Assembly (NCBI GenBank): GCA_963798745.1
Contig: CAWCUF010000003.1
Coordinates: forward strand, 806,001 to 870,000
DNA: 64,000 bases
DNA from: Prado023 sp963798745
Lineage (GTDB): Bacteria > Actinomycetota > Actinomycetes > S36-B12 > CAIYMF01
Direction of reading: 5' to 3'
Shown: positions 36,329-44,964 of the stretch, in pieces
Numbering within the stretch: the stretch's first letter is position 1
Layout: each line of letters begins with the position of its first letter
The notes under the pieces: model-generated
Seen by the model: the letters and a program-made list of their open reading frames with translations, nothing else
The model's database searches: none
What the model was told of the DNA's origin: nothing
Made by a program: the position numbers and the translations under genes

Positions 36329-36418
36329 ATGACAATTGTCATCCTTGGGCTGCCCGAGTCGTCCGGCTCGGGGTTGGGGTGGACGTTCAGCCGCGCCCGC
36401 GCATGACATCTGTCATGC
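36329..36418. promoter_or_regulatory. Two ATGACA/TGTCAT palindromes before the exporter operon
   Basis: ATGACAATTGTCAT (36329-36342) and GCATGACATCTGTCATGC (36401-36418) share the same ATGACA-N2-TGTCAT core, 72 bases apart centre to centre. They sit in the region between the divergent DUF3159 gene and the ABC/kinase/regulator operon. NarL/DesR-type regulators bind inverted repeats of this size, so the regulator at 39390-39995 is the natural candidate. Confidence 0.65.
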
Positions 36419-36474
36419 CGAGGTTGTGATTGCGGGCACTACTGCCATAGCACCAGGGGCGCGAGCCTGGGGGC

Positions 36475-37431
36475 ATGACGACAACACAGCAGGCACACCA
36501 CCACCACCCGCCCACCGGCCACGACGCCACCGTCCTCGCCGAGTTGGTCGGTGCCGCCAAGCAGTTCGGCAAGGGCGCGGCGACGGTCCAGGCGGTTCGG
36601 GAACTGGATCTGGAGGTCCGTTCCGGTGAGCTCCTGGCCCTTCTGGGACCCAACGGGGCCGGCAAATCCACGGCGATCGGCATGCTCACCGGCCTGACCG
36701 CACCCACGTCCGGGACGGCGCGGCTCTTCGGGCGCGATCCCCGAGATGTGCGGGCTCGGCAGCGCATGGGCGCGATGCTGCAGGCCTCGGGTGTGCCGGA
36801 GACGCTGCGTGTGCGCGAGCTGCTCACCGCGTTCCGCGGCTACTACCCCACTCCGCTGCCCATGGCACAGATCATGGCGGCGGCGGGTCTTGACGGGCTC
36901 GAGGACCGCATGTTCGGCGAGCTCTCCGGCGGCCAGCAGCGACGCGTGCTGTTCGGCATCGCGCTGGCGGGTGATCCGGATCTGCTGATGTTCGACGAGC
37001 CGACGACCGGCTTGGACGTGGAGGCTCGGCGGGGCTTGTGGGCCACGCTGCGGGAGCTGGCCCGGTCGGGGCGCGGCGTGGTGCTCACCACGCACTACCT
37101 GGAGGAGGCCGACGCGCTGGCGGACCGGATCGTGGTGATCGACCGCGGTGTGGTGATCGCCCAGGGAACGCCCACCGAGATCAAGGCCCGGGTGCCTGGG
37201 CGACGGGTCCGTGCACAGACCTCGTTGGGCGTGGCCGCAGCGAGGCAGTGGCCCGGTGTGGCCCGAGCGTCACGCGAGGGCCCGTGGCTCGAGCTGCTCG
37301 TCGGATCCGCTGAGCCCGCTCTTCGCGTGCTGCTCGATCTGGACCCCTCGGCCGCTGACGTGACCGTGACCGAACCAAGCCTCGAGGAGGCCTTCCTCAC
37401 CCTGACCAGCAACACGGAGGACGCAGCATGA
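36475..37431 (+). CDS. ABC exporter ATP-binding protein
   Basis: A 318-residue ATPase: Walker A GPNGAGKSTAIG, signature LSGGQQRRVLFG, Walker B LLMFDEPTTGLDVE, switch TTHYLEEADALAD. A His-rich start (QQAHHHHPPTGH) precedes the fold. The last 90 residues are the usual C-terminal domain of ABC-2 exporters. First gene of a five-gene operon (ATPase, permease, kinase, regulator, CPBP protease), a layout known from DesK/DesR-type membrane-fluidity or peptide-stress systems in Firmicutes and actinobacteria. Its stop overlaps the permease start. Confidence 0.93.
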   Translation: MTTTQQAHHHHPPTGHDATVLAELVGAAKQFGKGAATVQAVRELDLEVRSGELLALLGPNGAGKSTAIGMLTGLTAPTSGTARLFGRDPRDVRARQRMGAMLQASGVPETLRVRELLTAFRGYYPTPLPMAQIMAAAGLDGLEDRMFGELSGGQQRRVLFGIALAGDPDLLMFDEPTTGLDVEARRGLWATLRELARSGRGVVLTTHYLEEADALADRIVVIDRGVVIAQGTPTEIKARVPGRRVRAQTSLGVAAARQWPGVARASREGPWLELLVGSAEPALRVLLDLDPSAADVTVTEPSLEEAFLTLTSNTEDAA

Positions 37432-38240
37432 CCACTCTCACTGCGATGCGTACGAGGACCGACGCGGGCACCCCCCGATCGAATCCGGCGCGGATCTACG
37501 TCACCGAGGCCCGGCACGAGTTCCTCAAACTCATGCGGATCCCGATCTTCGCTGTGAGCACCATCGCCCTGCCGGTGATGTTCTACCTGCTCTTCGGGGT
37601 CGCCTTCGCCGGTGGACAGGCCGGTGGGGTGGGCAGGGGCACCTACATGCTGGCTACCTACGCCACCTTCGGGGTCATCGGTGCCGCCCTGTTCGGCTTC
37701 GGCGTCTCGGTGGCCCTCGAACGTGGGCAGGGGTGGATGCGCCTCAAGCGCGTCTCACCAATGCCGCCACAGGCCTACTTCGTGGCCAAGGTCGTGATGA
37801 GCACGACCGTCTCCGCGCTCATCATCGGATCCCTGTTCTTCCTCGGCGCCACGCTGGGCGGTGTGCGGATGCCCGTCGCGCAGTGGGCCAGCCTGGGGTT
37901 GGTGCTGATCCTCGGGGCGCTTCCGTTCTCGGCGATGGGCCTGGCCTTCGGCTACCTCGTGGGCCCGAACTCCGCACCGGCCATGCTGAACCTGATCTAC
38001 CTGCCGATGGCCTTCGCGTCGGGGCTGTGGATCCCGATCAACCAGCTGCCCGCCTTCGTGCAGGGGATCGCTCCGGCGCTCCCGCCGTACCACTTCGCTC
38101 AACTCGCACTGGGCACGGTCGGTGCCGCTGAGGGCGGATCTCAGGCGCTGCACGCCGTCGTGCTGCTAGCGTTCACGGCGTTCTTCCTGACCGTGGCCGC
38201 GTGGGGCTTCCGGCGCGACGAGGGCCGGACCTACGGATGA
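37428..38240 (+). CDS. ABC-2-type exporter permease
   Basis: A 270-residue permease with six hydrophobic segments, starting after a cytoplasmic region ARIYVTEARHEFLKLMRIPI. The coupling segment SVALERGQGWMRLKRVSPMP and the final helix before RRDEGRTYG are typical. It overlaps the ATPase stop by four bases. Eleven bases separate it from the kinase gene, so exporter and two-component system are made together. Confidence 0.9.
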   Translation: MTTLTAMRTRTDAGTPRSNPARIYVTEARHEFLKLMRIPIFAVSTIALPVMFYLLFGVAFAGGQAGGVGRGTYMLATYATFGVIGAALFGFGVSVALERGQGWMRLKRVSPMPPQAYFVAKVVMSTTVSALIIGSLFFLGATLGGVRMPVAQWASLGLVLILGALPFSAMGLAFGYLVGPNSAPAMLNLIYLPMAFASGLWIPINQLPAFVQGIAPALPPYHFAQLALGTVGAAEGGSQALHAVVLLAFTAFFLTVAAWGFRRDEGRTYG

Positions 38241-38250
38241 GGCGCACCTG

Positions 38251-39393
38251 ATGAGCCAGAGCCCGCCGCACCCCACCCGCTACATGCGCTACGTCTGGCT
38301 GGTCTACCTCCTCGCGCTGTTCTACCAGCCCGCGTTCGACCCCACCACCGACGCCTGGGACTGGCTGGCAGTCGCGGTCCTGATCGCCCTGTTCCTGCCG
38401 ATCTACGCCGCCACGTTCCGTGCGCGCGACGACCGGCGGACCCTCATGCTCATCGCGGCCCTCGTCGCGCTGGCTGTTGTCGGTTCGCTGGTCAACGGCG
38501 GGGCCAGCGTGTTCGTGATCTATGCAGCCGCCGTTGCCGGCCGCCTGCACCCCGCCCGCCGGGCCGCGTCGGTGGTCGCCGCGCTCTTCGGGGTCGTCGC
38601 GCTGATGGTCGTGATCTCGCCGGTCCCGATGCCGTGGCGGCTGGCAGCGCTGGCCCCCGCATTGTTCTTCACTCCGGTCATCGGAGCAACCAGCATCTTC
38701 GAGGCCGAGCGGGACCGCGCGAACCAGCGCCTCCGGCGTGCCGATGAGGAGATCGAACGGCTGGCGACGATCGCCGAGCGGGAGCGGATCGCCCGGGACC
38801 TGCACGACCTGCTCGGGCACACCCTGTCGGTCGTCGTGCTGAAGTCCGAACTGGCCGCACGGCTGGTGCGCGCAGACCCGGACCGAGCAATTGCCGAGGT
38901 GCACGACATTGAGAAGATCGGCCGCGAGGCCCTGGGTGAGGTGCGCGCTGCGGTCACCGGCTACCGGGCACGCGGCCTGGGAGCCGAGCTCGACGGGGCA
39001 CGGATGGCGCTGGAGGCTGCGGGCGTCGACGTCGAGGTACACGCCGACCCGCACGACCTGCGCCCCGAGCCGGAGTCCGCCCTGGCCATGGCGCTGCGTG
39101 AGGCCGTGACCAACGTGGTGCGTCACGCCGACGCCCAGCAGGCCACCATCAGCATCACCACAGGAGGGGGTGCGGTTCGGCTCGAGGTGACCGACGACGG
39201 TCGCGGCTACTCGGGGCAGCAGGGATCCGGACTCATCGGCATGGGCGAGCGGATCGCCGCCCTCGGTGGCCACGTCGAGGTGCGCGACGCAGGAGGCGGC
39301 CAAGACCGGATCGGGACTGTGGTCGAGGTGACGCTGCCCCCCACGAGCACGCTCGACGACGGTACTGAGGCAGAGGAGGTGGGTGGGCGATGA
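38251..39393 (+). CDS. DesK-type sensor histidine kinase
   Basis: A 380-residue kinase. Five or so membrane helices fill residues 10-145 with short loops, typical of sensors of membrane state. The HisKA_3 dimerisation region has the H-box ARDLHDLLGHTLSVVVLKSE, and the ATPase domain has VTNVVRHADAQQATI, VTDDGRGYSG and GSGLIGMGERIAALGG. It would phosphorylate the regulator encoded directly downstream (4-base overlap). ATG start after TGAGGCGCACCTG. Confidence 0.92.
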   Translation: MSQSPPHPTRYMRYVWLVYLLALFYQPAFDPTTDAWDWLAVAVLIALFLPIYAATFRARDDRRTLMLIAALVALAVVGSLVNGGASVFVIYAAAVAGRLHPARRAASVVAALFGVVALMVVISPVPMPWRLAALAPALFFTPVIGATSIFEAERDRANQRLRRADEEIERLATIAERERIARDLHDLLGHTLSVVVLKSELAARLVRADPDRAIAEVHDIEKIGREALGEVRAAVTGYRARGLGAELDGARMALEAAGVDVEVHADPHDLRPEPESALAMALREAVTNVVRHADAQQATISITTGGGAVRLEVTDDGRGYSGQQGSGLIGMGERIAALGGHVEVRDAGGGQDRIGTVVEVTLPPTSTLDDGTEAEEVGGR

Positions 39394-39995
39394 CGATCAG
39401 CGTGGTCCTGGCCGAGGACCAACTCATGGTCCTCGGTGCCCTGAGCACCCTCCTGGGACTGGAGGCCGACATCACCGTCGCGGGCACCGCCGCCGACGGC
39501 CAGGAGGCCGTGCGCCTGGTCGAGGCGCTGCGGCCCGACGTGCTGCTGACCGACATCGAGATGCCCAAGATGACTGGGCTCGAGGTGGCCGCCGAGGTCC
39601 GACGACGGGGCCTGCCGACCCGGGTGGTTATCCTGACCACCTTCGCCCGCAGCGGGTACCTGCGGCGGGCGCTGGACGCTGGTGCCGTCGGCTACCTGCT
39701 CAAGGACGCACCGGCCAGCGCCCTGGCCCAGGCCGTCCGCGACGTGCACGCCGGCGGCCGCGCCATCGACCCCGAGCTCGCCGCCGGCGCGTGGGGCGAG
39801 CCGGACCCGCTGACAGACCGGGAGCGCCAGGTCCTGCGCCTGGCCGGTGACGGGCTGGCCAACGGCGAGATCGCCGGGCAACTGCACCTGTCCGAGGGCA
39901 CCGTGCGCAACTACCTGTCCGAGGCGATGAGCAAGCTCGGTGCCGCCAACCGGATCGCTGCTGCCCGGCTTGCCCGTGACCGGGGCTGGCTGTGA
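39390..39995 (+). CDS. DesR/NarL-type response regulator
   Basis: A 201-residue regulator: receiver with SVVLAEDQLMVLGAL, phospho-acceptor Asp in LLTDIEMPKMTG, Thr pair in VVILTTFARSG and Lys in YLLKDAPAS; then a LuxR-type helix-turn-helix (PLTDRERQVLRLAGDGLANG, EIAGQLHLSEGTVRNYLSEA). It likely controls its own operon through the palindromes at 36329-36418. Its stop overlaps the GTG of the next gene as GTGA. Confidence 0.93.
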   Translation: MTISVVLAEDQLMVLGALSTLLGLEADITVAGTAADGQEAVRLVEALRPDVLLTDIEMPKMTGLEVAAEVRRRGLPTRVVILTTFARSGYLRRALDAGAVGYLLKDAPASALAQAVRDVHAGGRAIDPELAAGAWGEPDPLTDRERQVLRLAGDGLANGEIAGQLHLSEGTVRNYLSEAMSKLGAANRIAAARLARDRGWL

Positions 39996-40892
39996 CCTCG
40001 CCGGCCACCGCACCCGCGGCACGGGGTCGCCGGAGCCTCGACGGGCCGCTCGTCGCCTTCTTCGCGATCGCGTTCGCGCTGGCGTGGGGCACTTGGCTCT
40101 GTGGTCGCGTGGGCAGCCGATCAGGCCGGTATCGGAACCAACGACCTGCTTCGCCTCGTCGAGGAACGACGACTCGAGGGGGTGGACACAGCGCTGCCGG
40201 GCTGGTTGCTCTACGGGACCACCCGCGTGATCGACTTCTCGTTCTCGATCGCCGGGCTGATCATGATCGGCGTCACCGCGGGCCGAGAGGGATTCCAGGA
40301 ACTCGGGCGCCGGTTGCTGCTGTGGCGATTCCCGGTCCGCTGGTACCTGCTGGCGCTGCTTCCGGTGTTCCTGCTCGCCGGCGCCGCGCTGCTGGCCGCC
40401 AAGCCGCTGCAGCTCAGCAGCCACGCAGTCATCACGGCCCTGTTCAGCCTCGAAGCGGGGCTCCTGGTCTCGCTGTTCCTGCGCGGCGCGATGGGCGAGG
40501 AACTGGGCCTGCGCGGATTCGCCCTACCCCGACTCCAGGCACGGACGTCACCCTTCCGAGCCAGCCTGATCATCGGCGTGCTCTGGGGCGCCTGGCACCT
40601 GCCGGTCCTGATCACCGGCGATCCGGTCTCGATCGTGCTCTTCCTCGGACTGGCCCTGGGCCTGAGCTTCGTCTTCACGCTCATGTTCAACGGCAGCGGT
40701 GGCTCGTTGATCCCCGGACTGCTGTTCCACGCCACCGTGAACTGGGAGGAGGGCTTCGAAGCGCTCATGCCGGGACTCATCGGCACCGACTGGGAGACGT
40801 GGTCCACCCTGGCACTGCTGCTCGTCGGGCTCGCCGCCGCAGTCCTGGTCGCCCGCCGCCCGCTTTCAGGGCAGACCCACCTCGCCCGGTGA
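39992..40892 (+). pseudogene. CPBP intramembrane metalloprotease, frameshifted near the start
   Basis: The frame from GTG 39992 (GTGA overlap with the regulator stop) gives a start and first membrane helix, GPLVAFFAIAFALAWGTWL, but the rest of the protein is in another frame from about 40101 (VVAWAADQAGIGTNDLL onward). One extra base near 40100 explains the break. The second part has the whole CPBP/Abi catalytic set: EELGLRGFALPR, GAWHLPVLIT and HATVNWEEG, the two Glu and two His that hold the metal. Translation from GTG 40101 would lack the first helix; hence either a broken gene, a sequencing error, or a shortened protein. CPBP proteases process membrane proteins or serve in bacteriocin immunity. 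Confidence 0.75.
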
Positions 40893-41471
40893 GCGATCTG
40901 CCCCGGGTGGGAGTCGTCCCAGAGAGTCAGGCGAGCCCCATACTGGCGGCCGCCTGGTGCATCTGGTGGTCGAAGAAGGCGTCGCGCAGGGCCGACGGCT
41001 GCTTCTTCAGATCCCACGGTGGCGATGTGAGCCAGATCAGGGCCTGCCCGACCACCTCCTTCGGCGACGTTGGGAGGCACGAGGACTTGAGTAGCAGTCC
41101 AGCCTCGTGAACTGCGCAACTCCATATCAGGCGCTGCATTCTGGGCCGGTAGGACGCTGTTTCGGCACCCAACCCGCCAGGCGATGCCTGCGGTGGGACT
41201 CGGATTGATCTCCGTCTGCGCCGGCGTTGGTCACAGGCTTGGCCATGCTGGTCGCTCGGCAGCGTGGACGGTGGGGCACTCCTGCGAGGATGAGTGCGGC
41301 TCTGGGCTGGCGTCCTGCACGGCCACGGTCCGCGACGTGGGACCGCGACTGGGTCATCGGGACGACGTGACGGCCCAGGCTGTTCCTCGCCCCCCACAGC
41401 CCACACGCATCGGGTGCTCGGTCGCGCTGCACCCGCTCCCCCCGTCGGCACATCTCGATAGCCTGATCATC
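40893..41471. other. Decayed stretch with one ORF tail
   Basis: A minus-strand frame at 40927-41110 reads SPKEVVGQALIWLTSPPWDL, then KKQPSALRDAFFDHQMHQAA and a short end. It is protein-like in composition but I do not recognise it, and it has no proper start. The rest (41143-41380) is the left copy of a diverged direct repeat. Confidence 0.4.
41143..41380. repeat. Diverged direct repeat, left copy
   Basis: Shares many blocks in the same order with 42968-43262, for example GGACGCT...GGCACC, CCAGGCGAT, GTGGGACT, GCCGGCG, TCACAGGCTT, GTGGGGCACTC, TGCACGGCCAC and GTCCGCGACGTG. The right copy is longer by an insertion of some 60 bases. The two copies flank the FUSC-like gene. Confidence 0.75.
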
Positions 41472-42467
41472 GTGACCACGCGCGACACGGACACCCGCAA
41501 CCCGATGGTCGCTCGGGCAGTCCGGGGCGTCGTGGCGGTCTTCCTCCTGGTCGTTGTGCCCGTCGGACTCTGCGCCGCGCTCACCGGCGGCACCGGCACA
41601 CTCGCCGCCCTCCTCAGCTCGATCTTCACCCTCATCCTGGTCATCGCAGCGGGGTGGCGGCGGGCCCTGATGTTCCTCCCCCTGCTACTGCTGTCCACCG
41701 CCCTGGGAGCAGTGACCGAGGGCACTGCCGCGTGGGTGGCCCTGCTCGCCGGGCTGGGAGTCGCATCCGGCCTGGCCTCTGCGCTTGGGCTCATGGCGCC
41801 GTTCGCGGTATCGGGCATGCTTGCCGCGGCCGCCGGGTCGCTGGGCGAGATGTCGGCGGTCACGCTCCTGGTGGCTGGCCTGGTGGGCGGCTACGTCATC
41901 GTCGTCTTGCGGAAACTGGGCGTTCCCGCTGAGGTGCAGGGATTGCGCCCTTCCCGTCGCGAGGCGGCGGCAGGCGCTGTCGTACTGGGCGCGGTCGTGG
42001 CCGTCGCCTCCATCGTGGCCCAGCGCTGGGACGAGCCCCACGCCTACTACTTCCCGGTGTTCGTCTTCGTGCTCGCCCTGCCGTCGCCCGGGGTACGGGT
42101 GTCCGAGCAGGCACGCGACCGGGTCATCGGGACTGCGCTCGGGCTGGTGGCTGTCCTACCCCTGGCGTACGTCACGCTCCCCGTGTCTGTCCGGGTCGGG
42201 CTGGTCTGCCTGCTGCTCGTGGGATACCTGGCGGTCAGCGAGCCCGCGTGGGTGAGGGCGGCCCTGAGCACGACGATGATCGTGCTGGCCCTCGACCCGA
42301 CTGCTGCTGGACTTGCGGCCGGGGAGACCCGCCTGGTCGCTGTGGTCACCGCAGCAGGCCTCGTCCTTGCCGGTTGGGGGGCGGTCCTCTGGTGGGTCGG
42401 GCGACACCCGGACTGGCTGGACGCACCGGACCTGTTCGAGGATCCGGAGCCCCAGCCGGCATCGTGA
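41472..42467 (+). CDS. FUSC-like integral membrane protein
   Basis: A 331-residue protein with about ten hydrophobic segments in two blocks, separated by a cytoplasmic loop LRKLGVPAEVQGLRPSRREA. The second block, with DEPHAYYFPVFVFVLALPSP and RVSEQARDRVIGTALGLVAV, resembles the FUSC/fusaric-acid-resistance domain in which an arginine lies before a GT-LG helix. These are thought to export aromatic acids or toxic metabolites. I chose GTG 41472: a TAGCCT box ends seven bases before it, suggesting a leaderless transcript; the open frame upstream is the repeat. The ending is acidic (DAPDLFEDPEPQPAS). Confidence 0.7.
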   Translation: MTTRDTDTRNPMVARAVRGVVAVFLLVVVPVGLCAALTGGTGTLAALLSSIFTLILVIAAGWRRALMFLPLLLLSTALGAVTEGTAAWVALLAGLGVASGLASALGLMAPFAVSGMLAAAAGSLGEMSAVTLLVAGLVGGYVIVVLRKLGVPAEVQGLRPSRREAAAGAVVLGAVVAVASIVAQRWDEPHAYYFPVFVFVLALPSPGVRVSEQARDRVIGTALGLVAVLPLAYVTLPVSVRVGLVCLLLVGYLAVSEPAWVRAALSTTMIVLALDPTAAGLAAGETRLVAVVTAAGLVLAGWGAVLWWVGRHPDWLDAPDLFEDPEPQPAS

Positions 42468-42555
42468 ACCGGGACTGCGATGCGCGCGGTCATCCTTCTC
42501 GTTCGACCGGGGATAACCGGCCCCTCATCAGCGTTCGCAGGACCAGTCGTGACGC

Positions 42556-42896
42556 TTACGAGCGGCAACTTGTCTCGGATTGAGGAGCAGAGACGAACTC
42601 TTTGTCCTCCGAGACGAAGAGCTTGGCGTAGGGCACAACGCCGTGGCGACCGGTTGCGGTAGTACTCGGTCCCCCCCACGACCGGGCCGACGAAGATCTC
42701 CAAGCCGTAGCCGACCTCCGAGAGATCATTTGGTGCCAGAGGCAAAGACGCCCAAAATTCATTCGTCCCTAGCATCCCAAGTAGGCCCCGGCGAGTCCGT
42801 GAAGTGGTGATAGACAGTCTCAAGCGCGGTCTTCTTCGCAGGAGAGGGCAGTGGGACCTCATCCCAAGCTTCGCCCAACCAGACGCTGATCTTCAC
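42556..42896 (-). pseudogene. Frameshifted small gene, family unknown
   Basis: From GTG 42896 the minus strand reads VKISVWLGEAWDEVPLPSPA, then KKTALETVYHHFTDSPGPTW and DARDE before a stop. A shift later FWASLPLAPNDLSEVGYGLE continues to VGGTEYYRNR, and after a second shift HGVVPYAKLFVSEDKEFVSA runs to the true end at 42556. Joined, it would be a protein of about 105 residues with normal composition. I do not recognise the family. Confidence 0.55.
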
Positions 42897-42967
42897 ACCA
42901 CCATGATCCCTGTAGAGCGGCGTTTACCTGTGGTTGAATCGCCTCATGCTCGATGCCGCGTCCTTTT

Positions 42968-43262
42968 GGGCCGATAGGACGCTCTCGGGGCACCAGCCTG
43001 GCCAGGCGATCCCCGGGGTGGGACTGTCGGATCTGATCTCGGCCTCCGCCGGCGCTATTCACAGGCTTCGCCACCCTGATCTCCGTTCGCCAGCGGATCA
43101 GTCGCTTGGGGTGAGTTCTTCCCCCTGCGGCTGTGGTGCGCGCCAGGTACGACGAGATCATGGTGGGGCACTCCCGCGAGGACGAGGGCAGCTCTGAACT
43201 AGCGTCTTGCACGGCCACAGTCCGCGACGTGAGGCCACGACTCGGTCAACCGGGCACGACGC
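42968..43262. repeat. Diverged direct repeat, right copy
   Basis: Partner of 41143-41380 in the same orientation. Its reading frames are not protein-like, so a duplicated non-coding or decayed segment is likelier than duplicated genes. Confidence 0.75.
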
Positions 43263-43363
43263 AACTGACCGCGCTCTTCGTCAGCCAACCCAGAGGTCAC
43301 GAGTCGTCCGCACCCATTCGCTGGCGTCCGATGTCCGCAGATGTCAGCAGCCCTGCACGCAGA

Positions 43364-43395
43364 AGGCCAGTCCCCGGTTTCCCGGAAACTGGCCT
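43364..43395 (-). terminator. Hairpin downstream of the tRNA-Met fragment
   Basis: Arms AGGCCAGT and ACTGGCCT with a GC-rich inner part. It lies on the 3' side of the minus-strand tRNA-Met fragment, 18 bases beyond its CCA end, as expected for the terminator of the original tRNA gene. Confidence 0.7.
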
Positions 43396-43412
43396 CTGAC
43401 CTGCTACGACAC

Positions 43413-43458
43413 TGGTAGCGGGGGCAGGATTTGAACCTGCGACCTCTGGGTTATGAGC
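43413..43458 (-). tRNA. 3' fragment of tRNA-Met (CAT), attachment site
   Basis: The minus strand holds an anticodon-loop CTCATAA, its 3' stem strand CCCAG, a complete T-arm GCAGG-TTCAAAT-CCTGC, the 3' acceptor strand CCCCGCT, discriminator A and encoded CCA. The 5' half (acceptor 5' strand, D-arm and the CTGGG strand of the anticodon stem) is missing: identity stops at the anticodon loop. A tyrosine recombinase gene begins 150 bases away on the broken side. This is the usual picture of an att site left by an element integrated into the 3' half of a tRNA gene. Confidence 0.88.
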
Positions 43459-43611
43459 AATGCAGGTGCGCATTCTGCGTCCTCTCCGTCGTGTGGAGAT
43501 GTCATCATCGTCGCAGGTCAGCGGCCGGTTGGGTGTTCGCAGTGGTTCGTGCGAGTCCGCACCAGTTCGGCCGGTCCTGCGGACATTCTGCGGTCATTTC
43601 GAGGGGTGCTC

Positions 43612-44733
43612 ATGGCGTGGTTGAGGCAGCGCCGCGGGCGTGATGGACGCATCCGCTACCAGGGAAGCTACCGCGATCCCAGCGGCCGGGAGCGAAGCGC
43701 TGGCACATTCTCGACCGCACGGCAGGCGCTTCGAGCCGCGACCATGGCTGAGGGCGCCATCGAGTCGGGTACCTGGTTCGACGTCTCCGCGGGCAAGGTC
43801 ACCTTCCGCGCCTACGCCCTGGACGTGTGGTGGGCCAGCCTGCACCGGGAGCTGACCACGAAGGCCGCCTGCCGGTCGAACCTGGAGACGCACTTCCTGC
43901 CGTTCTTCGGTGACCTGCGGATGGCCAACATCCTGCCCTCGCACGTCCAGGCGTGGGTCAACCAGGCCCTCGAAGGCGGACTCACCCCGCGCAGCGCGGT
44001 CAAGTACCACGTGGTGCTCCACGGTGTCTTCAAGCAAGCAGTCCGAGATCGGGTCATCCCGTTCAACCCCGCCGCCGAAGCCAAGCTGCCCAAGGTGGTG
44101 CGCAAGCAGCGGCGAATCCTGACCCCGCAGGAATTCGGCTCGCTGCTGGAGCACATCCCCGACCGGTGGCTGCCCCTGGTCCTGACCAGCATCGAGACCG
44201 GCCTGCGCTGGGGCGAACTCATGGCCCTGCGCCCGCGGCACATCGACTGGTCCGAGGCGCGGATCCTTGTCGAGGAGACCGTGCTCGAGCTGTCCAAGCG
44301 CAACTCGCCGACCGGGCAGCGGATCGTCTTCAAGGGCTACCCGAAGTACGACCAAACCAGGACGCTGGCCGTAACCCGGGAACTGATCGCCGTGCTGCAG
44401 AAGCGCGTCGACGACTTCGGGCTCGAACCCGATCACCTGCTGTTCCCCTCCACCGAGGGGCCGAGCCTTGTCCCCGTGTCCCGCAACACCTTCCGGACCA
44501 AGGTGTGGCTGCCTGCGCTCGAGGAGGCCAAGCTCGGATTCCCCGTCCGAATGCACGATCTGCGACACGCCCACGCCTCATGGCTGCTCGCCGGCGGCGC
44601 CGACCTCGCCGCCGTCATGGAACGCCTCGGCCACCGCCAGATCATGACCACCCAGCAATACCTCCACACACTGCCCGACGCCGACCGCAAAGCACTGCAG
44701 GCGTTCAATGCCATCCGCCACCCGAAGCGCTGA
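43612..44733 (+). CDS. Tyrosine recombinase (phage-type integrase)
   Basis: A 373-residue integrase. The N-terminal arm-binding domain (MAWLRQRRGRDGRIRYQGSY) is of the AP2/DUF3596-like type, then a SAM-like core-binding domain, then the catalytic domain with Arg199 in ETGLRWGELMAL, His315 and Arg318 in MHDLRHAHASW, His341 in LGHRQIMTT and the nucleophile Tyr350 in QQYLHTLP. All active-site residues are present, so it looks functional. ATG 43612 is chosen because homology starts there; the open frame before it runs into the tRNA fragment. It would catalyse integration and excision of the island lying to its right. Confidence 0.93.
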   Translation: MAWLRQRRGRDGRIRYQGSYRDPSGRERSAGTFSTARQALRAATMAEGAIESGTWFDVSAGKVTFRAYALDVWWASLHRELTTKAACRSNLETHFLPFFGDLRMANILPSHVQAWVNQALEGGLTPRSAVKYHVVLHGVFKQAVRDRVIPFNPAAEAKLPKVVRKQRRILTPQEFGSLLEHIPDRWLPLVLTSIETGLRWGELMALRPRHIDWSEARILVEETVLELSKRNSPTGQRIVFKGYPKYDQTRTLAVTRELIAVLQKRVDDFGLEPDHLLFPSTEGPSLVPVSRNTFRTKVWLPALEEAKLGFPVRMHDLRHAHASWLLAGGADLAAVMERLGHRQIMTTQQYLHTLPDADRKALQAFNAIRHPKR

Positions 44734-44901
44734 CGCCGTCTCCCACTATCGTCACGATTCTGCTCGCCATCTGAACGCGGCAGGACGACACCCGGACCCG
44801 AGCGAGTCCGGCGGCCGCCCGAGGCGAGGTCACCCGCGCGGGCGGGCCAACTCCACGCCCCTCCGGGTTACCCGATCCTGCGATATCCCCAAGGCGCCCA
44901 A

Positions 44902-44953
44902 CTCGCGGCGCAGTGACGCATCGGGCGCCGCGACACCGGGACGGTACGCGGCG
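44902..44953. repeat. Short dispersed repeat, copy 1
   Basis: About 50 bases nearly identical to 46001-46050, sharing GCATCGGGCGCCG and ACACCGGGACGG with the tail ACGCGGCG. A weaker relative (CCGGGACGGTACGCGGCGCA) occurs near 4238-4258. It is not part of a recognised gene. Confidence 0.7.
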
Positions 44954-44964
44954 GAAGGCCGCGC

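Larger units (their letters stand above)
42468..43412. other. Decayed stretch before the tRNA fragment
   Basis: Contains a frameshifted minus-strand gene (42556-42896), the right copy of the diverged repeat (42968-43262), and a terminator hairpin (43364-43395). I see no intact gene. Confidence 0.5.

Noticed and set aside
33938..36409. Long minus-strand frames (34.0-35.0 kb and 35.1-36.4 kb)
   Set aside because: Mostly antisense or decayed DNA; only the short UPF0158-like parts carry real signal.
39992..41110. 372-codon + frame from the CPBP start
   Set aside because: After about 35 codons it is out of frame with the CPBP domain, so only its start belongs to the gene.
43453..43611. Integrase start upstream of 43612
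   Set aside because: The extra 53 codons overlap the tRNA fragment and have no integrase-like sequence.
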